Below, piece after piece: positions 6,883-13,258 of a stretch of DNA of 13,258 nucleotides (position 1 is the first letter of the stretch; the number at the start of each line of letters is the position of its first letter). The translations under genes and the position numbers were made by a program. The notes under the pieces are model-generated. The model was not told where the DNA came from, made no database searches, and saw only the letters and a program-made list of their open reading frames with translations. The stretch comes from Spirochaetaceae bacterium (GTDB lineage: Bacteria > Spirochaetota > Spirochaetia > B11-G9), in NCBI GenBank assembly GCA_030633365.1, contig DAOVSY010000042.1:1-13258 (forward strand), given 5' to 3'.

Positions 6883-9800
6883 ATGAAGAGACTCAGGGAA
6901 AATTTAATCTTGCAGATTCCAATTCTAATAATTCTGTTTTTCACATTATCTATTACAAATGTTTTTGGAGAAACAAGTGAATACAGATTAGTCTGGACTG
7001 ATGATCCGGCTACAACAATGACAATCGGCTGGACACAGGCAGGAGGAAGTGATCCTCATGTGGTGGCTGGTTTGAAATCTAATGGTTCAGACTGGGTAAG
7101 AATGGAAGTCGATTTTCAAACTACTTTCGACAACACTCTTCATGCAGAGGGTTCATCACTTACAAGCAATTTTATAAATGCAAAAGGTCTTAACCCTGAT
7201 ACATCTTATTATTTTAAGGTAAAGGATTCTGATGGCAGCAGTGAAACAATGTGGTTTAAAACTGCCCCTGATACTCCTGGGCCATTTAATTTTATTGTAG
7301 GGGGTGATAGTCGAACAAACCAGGAACCACGTCGTCATGGGAATGCACTGGTTAGTAAAATTAGACCGCTCTTTGTTTTCTTTGGTGGAGATTATATAGC
7401 TGACTGTAGTAATGATCAGTGGCGAATGTGGCTTGATGACTGGCAGCTGACTAAAAGCAGCGACGGTAGAATGTATCCAATTATTCCTACTCATGGTAAT
7501 CATGAGGATGATGTTATAGAGATGATGTATCAACTATTCGGTTTAAAAGATGCTGATGGTGGTAAAAATGCATATTATGCCTTAAATATCGGTGGGGATA
7601 TGATGCGTTTATATACACTGAATTCTGAGCTGGAACCTGGAGTTGGTTATGGTGTATTTACAGACCAGGATGATACAGCCTGGAATATGCAGACTAAATG
7701 GCTTGCAGAAGATATGGCAAAGTATAAAGATTCTGTAAACTGGATGGTTGCAAGTTATCATAGACCTTTTAGACCACATATTCGTGATAAATCTGAAGGT
7801 CCTGGAAGAATTGACGCATGGGCAGATCTTTTTTATGAATATGGAATGGATCTTGTTACTGAAAGTGATACACACCTTGTAAAATATACATACCCACTAA
7901 AACCGAGTAATGATCCTGATAGTTTTGAAGGTTTTATTAGAGATGATGAAAACGGTACAGTCTTTATAGGCGAAGGTAGTTGGGGTGCACCTCACAGAGC
8001 CAATGATGACAATAAACCATGGACTGTTTCCAGTAATTCTTTCTGGCAGTTTAAAGTTATTCAGGCGACAGAAGAAAAACTGGACATAAGAACAGTAAAA
8101 TTCGGTTCAATAAAAGCACATGCCGGTGGTGATGTATACGATCCTGAGACAGTTACTGAATTAACTCAGAGTGAAAAAGATGCAAATCCTCTTGCATTAC
8201 CTGATGGATTAATATATTGGCAGTCTCTTGCTGGAGAAGTTTTATCACTTCCTTTTAAAGCAGCAGTTGATAATATTCAGTATGTTGGAACTGGTGCAGA
8301 CTGGAAATACCTCGATGGAGGAGTTGATCCTGGTGAAGAGTGGGTAGGTTCAGATTATAATGATAATTCATGGGCAACAGGAGCTGCACAGCTTGGTTAT
8401 GGTGATGGTGATGAAGTTGTTGAACTATCTTTTGGAGATGACTCAAATAATAAAGATTTAAGCTATTACTTTCGTAAAACATTTACAGTAGAAGATGCTT
8501 CGTCTTTAATAAAACTAAAATTGATGTTCCTAAGGGATGATGGTGGTGTTGTATATATAAATGGAACAGAAGCAGCACGATCCAATATGCCGGAAGGCAA
8601 AATAACCAACTCTACCAAAGCAACATCAGGTATAGGTGGTGAAGCAGAGACAACATATTATGAATATCAGCTTGATCCCTCTTTACTCACAGACGGTGAA
8701 AATATTGTTGCAGTAGAAGTTCATCAGTCTGATTTAACAAGTTCCGATGTAAGTTTTGATATGGTCCTGTATGGAATAGTAAGTAATGAAACTGGAGCTG
8801 TTCCTGCTTCACCAACAGAATTGTCAGGTAGTGCATTGTCTCCTTATGATATTGAATTAACATGGGCTGATAATGGAGAGAATGAAGTAGGATACGAACT
8901 CTGGCGTAAGGTTGGAGATGGTGGGTTTTCAATTTTTAATAGTCAGATTGATCCTGATACAGAAATTCTTACAGATATTTTGTTAGCTGTTAATCAGGAA
9001 TATACTTATAAAGTCCGTGCTTATAATCAGTTTGGTTTATCTGATTTTTCAGGAGATATAACCGTAACAACTCAGCCCATAGATGTTCCTCTTGTAATGG
9101 GTGAGAATTTTAGTTCAGAGACTCTTGGTATCATGAATCAGACTAGCATTACGAGTAACTATGAATGGGGAATAGAAATAAATGGAGCCAAAACATATGC
9201 AATGATGAATGGCTATCATGCTGATGAAGCAAGTAATGACTGGTTAATTACACCACCAATAAATCTATTTGCCTATGAAAGAGAATATATAAATGCAGAT
9301 TTGGCCTACAATTATGATGGTCCAAATTTAGAAGTAATGTTTTCTACCAATTATGATCCTGAAAACCACCCTGATCCTGCTTCTGCAAACTGGTTTAATA
9401 TGAATGCAGATCTTCCTTCTATTGGAAGCTATACTTTTGAAAATACAGGAAATCTTGGATTCAATCTTATTTCAGAAGATTTTGAAGGTAATACAACCGG
9501 TAGTTTTACAGCATACAGCAGAATGAGCAACAAAGACTGGACTATAGAAAAAAGAGCAGATTATCTGGGTGCAGTAAGTAATGGATATGGAGCTGATGAA
9601 GCGAGTGATGACTGGTTAATTTCACCGGTAATTAAACTTGAAAAGGGTATGGCTGCCGAACTTGCTTTTGATTTGTACAGAAAGTATGACGGTCCACTAC
9701 TTGAAGTAATGGTATCTACTACTTATTCAGGAAAAGGTGATCCGGAAGCAGCTAGTTGGAACTCTTATCCTATTGAACATAGCGATATAGATGATTCGTG

Positions 9801-11130
9801 GAAGACTATTACTATTGATCTTTCAGATTATACCGGTAATACATATATTGCATTTAGATATACAACAAACGGAACTGCCGGTGGTGATGGTGCACGCCTT
9901 GGGGTAGATAATATCTCTGTTTATCCAAATTCTAAAGAAGTGTACGTTGCTTTTCATTATATTTCAGGAACTGAGGCAAATGAAGCCAGGAAATGGATAG
10001 TGGATAATTTTGAATTCCGTGCCTATCCATATGCATTCTTCTCTGAAGAGTTTGATGTTGACATAGCAGATGAATCCGGTTTTCTTGTCTACAGTGCTGC
10101 AAGTAATAAAGACTGGACTATTGAGGAACGTGCTGATCAGAAAGGCGTTTTTATGAATGGTTACGGTGCCGATGAGGCAAGTGAAGACTGGTTGATTGCT
10201 CCTGAAATTACACTGGCAAAAGAAGACAAAGCTGCTTTGGTATTTGATTTCTACCGTAAGTATGACGGTCCGGAACTGGAAGTTTTGTTTTCAAATAATT
10301 ACAGCGGTAAAGGAGATCCAAATAAAGCAGATTGGGTATCTTATAGCATAGATCACAGTGACATTGATGACTCCTGGAAAACAGTAGCTGTCGATCTTTC
10401 AGTTTACCAGGGCAAAGGTTCTGTAGCCTTTAAGTATACTTCAACAGGAGCAGGTCCTGGAGACGGTGGAAGACTTGGAATTGATAATGTAGCTATTATT
10501 CGTAGTTCAGAACAGGTAGTTGCTGATCTTGTTATTAAGGTTGAAGCACCTGCAGTGGACTTTGAGAAATATGAAGGGACAGTTCTGTTACCTGAGAGCG
10601 TTAGAAAAACAGGTGAATGGGAATTAACTGCCAATGGTCTTAGCCAGGACGATAAATCTCAATACTTTGCTAAATATGTAATTCCTGCTCCTCAGGATGG
10701 AACTAATTTAATTTATGCATTTTCCGGAAATGCCGGGACTGAAGGTTGGAAAGGCTTTGGTATACATATTCTTGCATCAGGATCTAAAACTGCAAAAGGA
10801 TATGGATATGGTGAATCTTACCTGGTTTGGGTAACAAAAGATCCTGAACATACAAATAGTAATAGTACATTTGTTCAACTTTATAAATCTTACAGTGATT
10901 CCAGTATGGATCAGCTTGTAAGTAAGGCAATTGTTGGGGATATTAGTGATACAGTTGATATTAAGGTACTTGTTAATCATAATTTGAAAACTATTGTAGT
11001 AACTGCAAATGGTATTCCTGCAATAAGTTTTACAGATAAAAACCTTATTCAAAGTGGAAATGAAATAGTAATACGTGCATTGGATAAAGCTGTATTTATA
11101 GATGGAGGTGTTTTTCCTTTAAATAAATAA
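6883..11130 (+). CDS. Exported purple-acid-phosphatase-like multidomain protein with cleaved-adhesin (choice-of-anchor J-like) repeats
   Basis: The 1415-residue product starts with a signal peptide (hydrophobic 8-25, likely cut after NVFG). In order: a PAP N-terminal Fn3-like domain (about 34-128); a calcineurin-like phosphoesterase domain (about 134-412) with GGDSR (Asp142), GGDY (Asp170), HGNHE (Asn206, His207), SYHRP (His293) and SDTH (His331, where GHxH is usual, so one His appears replaced by Asp329); a beta-sandwich of the galactose-binding-like type (about 465-632, with FLRDDGGVVYING); an Fn3 domain (about 641-731); then three copies of a cleaved-adhesin-like sandwich between 739 and 1207, the second inserted inside the first; and an unrecognised C-terminal domain (1210-1415). 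No sortase signal or type IX C-terminal signal is seen. It is likely a secreted or surface phosphoesterase with binding modules. It has its own promoter and terminator, so a link to the upstream module is only by position. Confidence 0.85.
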   Translation: MKRLRENLILQIPILIILFFTLSITNVFGETSEYRLVWTDDPATTMTIGWTQAGGSDPHVVAGLKSNGSDWVRMEVDFQTTFDNTLHAEGSSLTSNFINAKGLNPDTSYYFKVKDSDGSSETMWFKTAPDTPGPFNFIVGGDSRTNQEPRRHGNALVSKIRPLFVFFGGDYIADCSNDQWRMWLDDWQLTKSSDGRMYPIIPTHGNHEDDVIEMMYQLFGLKDADGGKNAYYALNIGGDMMRLYTLNSELEPGVGYGVFTDQDDTAWNMQTKWLAEDMAKYKDSVNWMVASYHRPFRPHIRDKSEGPGRIDAWADLFYEYGMDLVTESDTHLVKYTYPLKPSNDPDSFEGFIRDDENGTVFIGEGSWGAPHRANDDNKPWTVSSNSFWQFKVIQATEEKLDIRTVKFGSIKAHAGGDVYDPETVTELTQSEKDANPLALPDGLIYWQSLAGEVLSLPFKAAVDNIQYVGTGADWKYLDGGVDPGEEWVGSDYNDNSWATGAAQLGYGDGDEVVELSFGDDSNNKDLSYYFRKTFTVEDASSLIKLKLMFLRDDGGVVYINGTEAARSNMPEGKITNSTKATSGIGGEAETTYYEYQLDPSLLTDGENIVAVEVHQSDLTSSDVSFDMVLYGIVSNETGAVPASPTELSGSALSPYDIELTWADNGENEVGYELWRKVGDGGFSIFNSQIDPDTEILTDILLAVNQEYTYKVRAYNQFGLSDFSGDITVTTQPIDVPLVMGENFSSETLGIMNQTSITSNYEWGIEINGAKTYAMMNGYHADEASNDWLITPPINLFAYEREYINADLAYNYDGPNLEVMFSTNYDPENHPDPASANWFNMNADLPSIGSYTFENTGNLGFNLISEDFEGNTTGSFTAYSRMSNKDWTIEKRADYLGAVSNGYGADEASDDWLISPVIKLEKGMAAELAFDLYRKYDGPLLEVMVSTTYSGKGDPEAASWNSYPIEHSDIDDSWKTITIDLSDYTGNTYIAFRYTTNGTAGGDGARLGVDNISVYPNSKEVYVAFHYISGTEANEARKWIVDNFEFRAYPYAFFSEEFDVDIADESGFLVYSAASNKDWTIEERADQKGVFMNGYGADEASEDWLIAPEITLAKEDKAALVFDFYRKYDGPELEVLFSNNYSGKGDPNKADWVSYSIDHSDIDDSWKTVAVDLSVYQGKGSVAFKYTSTGAGPGDGGRLGIDNVAIIRSSEQVVADLVIKVEAPAVDFEKYEGTVLLPESVRKTGEWELTANGLSQDDKSQYFAKYVIPAPQDGTNLIYAFSGNAGTEGWKGFGIHILASGSKTAKGYGYGESYLVWVTKDPEHTNSNSTFVQLYKSYSDSSMDQLVSKAIVGDISDTVDIKVLVNHNLKTIVVTANGIPAISFTDKNLIQSGNEIVIRALDKAVFIDGGVFPLNK
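9469..9936 (+). repeat. Cleaved-adhesin-like repeat, copy 2 (nested inside copy 1)
   Basis: Residues about 863-1018 form a complete unit: SEDFEG, NKDWTIEKRA, NGYGADEASDDWLISP, LYRKYDGP, SGKGDP, HSDIDDSWKT, YIAFRY and LGVDN. The flanking sequence on both sides (9097-9462 and 9937-10029) supplies the two halves of copy 1, which lacks its own YIAFxY and VDN strands until after this unit ends. Confidence 0.7.
10039..10503 (+). repeat. Cleaved-adhesin-like repeat, copy 3
   Basis: Residues about 1053-1207 repeat the same ordered blocks as copy 2 (SEEFD, NKDWTIEERA, NGYGADEASEDWLIAP, FYRKYDGP, SGKGDP, HSDIDDSWKT, VAFKY, LGIDN). The proteins are very close while the DNA has drifted at many third positions, so the duplication is not recent. 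Confidence 0.8.
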
Positions 11131-11157
11131 AATATATAGTAATACACTATTAATTAA

Positions 11158-11190
11158 GGGAGGTTCCTGTTACAGGAATCTCCCTTTTCT
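11158..11190 (+). terminator. Rho-independent terminator after the exported phosphatase-like gene
   Basis: GGGAGGTTCCTG at 11158-11169 pairs with CAGGAATCTCCC at 11173-11184 over 12 positions (one G-U wobble) around a 3-nt loop TTA, followed by TTTTCT. It lies 28 nt after the stop codon and separates this gene from the downstream set. Confidence 0.92.
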
Positions 11191-11191
11191 A

Positions 11192-11218
11192 TTGTAAAAG
11201 TATTGGAAAATTTATAGA
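11192..11218 (+). promoter_or_regulatory. Weak candidate promoter for the downstream three-gene set
   Basis: TTGTAA at 11192-11197 and TATAGA at 11213-11218 lie just after the terminator, but the 15-nt spacer is short. A promoter is expected in this 57-nt gap because the terminator isolates the downstream genes. Confidence 0.3.
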
Positions 11219-11241
11219 GTGTGCTTTCAGGAGCTTAGTTT

Positions 11242-11577
11242 ATGAATATTCAAATTATTGGAACAAAAAAAAGTAATAATACTAAAAAAGCAATCCGTTT
11301 TTTTAAAGAACGAAATATAAAATTTCATTTTATGGATCTTAATGAGAGAAAAATATCTGAAGGTGAGCTTTCAAATATTCTGGCTCGGGTATCTGTAGAT
11401 GATTTATTGGATACCGAAAGTCTGACTTACAAAAAAAAGGGATTCGCGTATATGGAATATGATCCGTTAGAAGAAATCCTGGAAGATAATAGTCTTTTGA
11501 GAACACCTGTAGTCAGAAATGGAAAAGAAGTTTCTGTTGGAAATGCCATAGAAGTTTGGAAACAATGGCTGGAGTAA
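11242..11577 (+). CDS. ArsC/Spx-fold protein without the catalytic cysteine
   Basis: The 111-residue product fits the length and pattern of the ArsC/Spx/YffB thioredoxin-like family: an N-terminal strand, then GTKKSNNTKKA where relatives have a Cys (such as NCDTxKKA, or CxxC in Spx), the helix AIRFFKERNI, and the late LRTPVVRNG block with Arg87 before the cis-Pro position. The Cys position is Ser11, and the whole protein contains no cysteine, so it cannot do thiol-based arsenate reduction or act as an Spx redox switch in the usual way. AGGAG at 11229-11233 precedes the ATG. Its 3' end overlaps the next gene by 13 nt. The fold call is good; the function is open. Confidence 0.75.
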   Translation: MNIQIIGTKKSNNTKKAIRFFKERNIKFHFMDLNERKISEGELSNILARVSVDDLLDTESLTYKKKGFAYMEYDPLEEILEDNSLLRTPVVRNGKEVSVGNAIEVWKQWLE

Positions 11578-12329
11578 GATATGCTGTTTTAGGAAGTGGC
11601 TCCAGTGCTAATTCCTATATTTTTGAAAAAGATGGATTTTCATTTATAATAGATAATGGTTTTTCACTAAAGGAATTAACCCGACGAGCCGGGATAGCCG
11701 GCTTTGATTTATCAAAAGTTAATTTTATTTTCTTGACTCATACCCACAGCGATCATTTTAATGGTGTAGGAATACTATCCAGAAAATACAAAATCCCCGT
11801 AGTTGTTCATCATTATCTGCCGGATGAAGATTTTAATAAGATGAAACCCTTTAGCCGGCTGGATGTTGTTCCTGGAAAAGAATACAATTTTGATTTATTG
11901 AGTTTTATACCATTTTCGACTTCCCATGATGCATGCTGTCCGTTGGGATTTTATTTTTCCTTTGGAGAAGAAACATTTATGCTCCTGACAGACACTGGTA
12001 CTGTAAGTGATGAGATGAGAAGCCTGGCCTCTAAAACAAAGATACTTTTTCTGGAAGCAAATTATTCCGAAGAACTCTTAATGACCGGCCCATATCCAGG
12101 TTTCCTTAAAAACAGAATTAGTTCAGATAAGGGGCATCTTTCCAACGATGATGCTATTGAATTTCTTAACTCAATGAAGGATAGTACTCCAGAAATGGTC
12201 TATTTATGTCATTTATCAGATTCCAATAATTCTCCGGATTGTATAGAAGAGGATTTGAAACTTAAATTGAAGTGGAATGGAAATATTAAAATATGCAATA
12301 AAGGTGAAATTTATGAAAGCCATAGATGA
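11565..12329 (+). CDS. YycJ/WalJ-like metallo-beta-lactamase-fold hydrolase
   Basis: From ATG 11565 the product has 254 residues, near the usual size for YycJ/WalJ. Typical blocks are present: LGSGSSANSYI at the N-terminus, THTHSDH (His59, His61, Asp63, His64), STSHDA (His121), LTDTG (Asp143), LEANYSEELL, YPGFLKNRISSDKGHLSN (His191) and LCHLS (His216). Together these supply the two-metal site. Family members are cytoplasmic hydrolases, often linked to exonuclease activity or genome maintenance; the substrate here is not shown by sequence. An in-frame TTG at 11556 is an alternative start; ATG 11565 is preferred because the family motif begins within a few residues of it. It overlaps the genes on both sides (13 and 17 nt), which suggests coupled translation. 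Confidence 0.85.
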   Translation: MAGVRYAVLGSGSSANSYIFEKDGFSFIIDNGFSLKELTRRAGIAGFDLSKVNFIFLTHTHSDHFNGVGILSRKYKIPVVVHHYLPDEDFNKMKPFSRLDVVPGKEYNFDLLSFIPFSTSHDACCPLGFYFSFGEETFMLLTDTGTVSDEMRSLASKTKILFLEANYSEELLMTGPYPGFLKNRISSDKGHLSNDDAIEFLNSMKDSTPEMVYLCHLSDSNNSPDCIEEDLKLKLKWNGNIKICNKGEIYESHR

Positions 12330-13258
12330 TTTACATATAAAAGAAATATCCCCTCTTATTTCTCCCCAGGAGTTAAAAAAAGATTTTACAGCAAATAGCG
12401 CTGATTACAATTACATAATAGAAAGCAGGAAAACTATTACAAAAATCCTGGAGCGTAAAGACGACAGACTCCTCGCCATAGTAGGACCCTGTTCAATTCA
12501 TGACACAGTTGCTGGTTTGGAATATGCAGCAAAATTAAAAGAATTATCAAAAAAAATTGATGATGAAATATATCCTGTTATGCGTGTCTATTTTGAAAAA
12601 CCTAGAACTACAATAGGTTGGAGAGGTTTAATTATGGATCCCGATATGGATGACAGCTATAATATCCATAAGGGGCTTCATCTTTCCAGAGACTTCCTGT
12701 TAAAAATAGCACAAATGGAACTGCCTACAGGGACAGAGATGCTGGATCCTATTATCCCTCAGTATATTTCCGATCTTATCTCCTGGGCTGCAGTTGGTGC
12801 AAGAACATCAGAAAGCCAGACCCATCGAAGTCTTGCAAGTGGTATGTCTATACCAGTCGGATTTAAAAATGGTACTGGTGGAAATTTGAATTTAGCAGTA
12901 AATGCAATAAACACTGCTATGCATCCATCTTCTTTTATAGGAATTGACCAGGAGGGAAATACTTGTATTGTAAGAACTGAAGGGAACAGGACTTGTCACC
13001 TAATATTACGGGGAGGAACCTCCGGTCCTAATTATTATGAAGAGGATGTTGAAGAGGCGGTGGCAATTATGGAGAAGACCGATATTAAGAATCCTTCAGT
13101 TATTATTGACTGCAGTCATGCTAATTCCGGGAAAAAATTTACCAGACAAAAAAGAGTTTTCCGTTCTGTACTTGATCAGGTTCTTTATGGTCAGAAGAAC
13201 ATTGCAGGTATTATGATGGAAAGTAATCTGTTTGAAGGTAATCAGAAATTTACAGGAA
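12313..13258 (+). CDS. aroG: 3-deoxy-7-phosphoheptulonate (DAHP) synthase, AroG/AroF/AroH type (3' end cut off by window edge)
   Basis: I translated this by hand: 315 codons from ATG 12313 with no stop before the window edge, close to the E. coli AroG length of 350. It condenses phosphoenolpyruvate and erythrose 4-phosphate, the first step of the shikimate pathway, in the cytoplasm. Recognisable blocks are DDLHIKEI at the N-terminus, GPCSIHD (metal-ligand Cys), RVYFEKPRTT-x-GW, ARTSESQTHR, PVGFKNGTGG, LILRGG, DCSHANS (metal-ligand His) and MMESNL (metal-ligand Glu); the last ligand, an Asp, lies beyond the window. The N-terminal segment involved in feedback control in this family is kept, but which amino acid inhibits it cannot be told, so the aroG symbol is by family only. 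GGTGA precedes the ATG, which lies 17 nt inside the previous gene. Confidence 0.93.
   Translation, partial: MKAIDDLHIKEISPLISPQELKKDFTANSADYNYIIESRKTITKILERKDDRLLAIVGPCSIHDTVAGLEYAAKLKELSKKIDDEIYPVMRVYFEKPRTTIGWRGLIMDPDMDDSYNIHKGLHLSRDFLLKIAQMELPTGTEMLDPIIPQYISDLISWAAVGARTSESQTHRSLASGMSIPVGFKNGTGGNLNLAVNAINTAMHPSSFIGIDQEGNTCIVRTEGNRTCHLILRGGTSGPNYYEEDVEEAVAIMEKTDIKNPSVIIDCSHANSGKKFTRQKRVFRSVLDQVLYGQKNIAGIMMESNLFEGNQKFTG

Noticed and set aside
9097..11130. Type IX secretion substrate, suggested by the cleaved-adhesin-like repeats
   Set aside because: The C-terminal 200 residues show no recognisable type IX sorting domain, and these sandwich repeats also occur outside Bacteroidota.
1..13258. 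CRISPR array, tRNA, rRNA, insertion sequence or phage genes
   Set aside because: I saw no regularly spaced identical repeats, no tRNA-like cloverleaf, no transposase and no phage protein. The longer non-coding gaps are all under 160 bp.

Overview
AT-rich bacterial DNA with dense, mostly co-directional genes, clear Shine-Dalgarno sites and short spacers. Nothing in the window fixes the species. A Spirochaetota-like origin is my best guess from overall protein character and from a long HU-domain protein with an unusual N-terminus, but this is an impression and not a search result. No rRNA, tRNA, CRISPR array, insertion sequence or prophage gene is visible.

Layout. (1) Positions 1-728, minus strand: an HU/IHF-type DNA-binding domain protein cut by the window's left edge. 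(2) Positions 729-885: a divergent promoter region. (3) Positions 886-6367, plus strand: a tight run of five genes that reads as an operon. They are a 176-aa paralogue of the divergent HU protein without the HU domain, a PPP/calcineurin-type phosphatase, a membrane-spanning Ser/Thr kinase, a multi-pass membrane protein with a C-terminal FHA-like domain, and an exported VWA protein with one TM and a cytoplasmic FHA-like tail. (4) Positions 6466-6804: a small soluble FHA protein with fully conserved phosphothreonine-binding residues, behind its own likely promoter. (5) Positions 6883-11130: a 1415-aa exported purple-acid-phosphatase-like multidomain protein, closed by a strong terminator at 11158-11190. 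(6) Positions 11242-13258: an unrelated overlapping set made of a cysteine-free ArsC/Spx-fold protein, a YycJ/WalJ-like metallo-beta-lactamase-fold hydrolase and the start of a DAHP synthase (3' end cut by the window).

How it may work. The centre of the window looks like a protein-phosphorylation module that spans the inner membrane. A kinase with an external sensor-like domain writes phosphothreonine, a cytoplasmic PPP phosphatase erases it, and FHA domains read it or scaffold the complex. A VWA domain placed outside the membrane could receive a metal-dependent adhesion or assembly signal. The divergent HU-domain protein and its HU-less paralogue at the head of the operon could form a DNA-binding partner pair tied to the pathway. 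The domain calls are strong. The wiring between them is inference.
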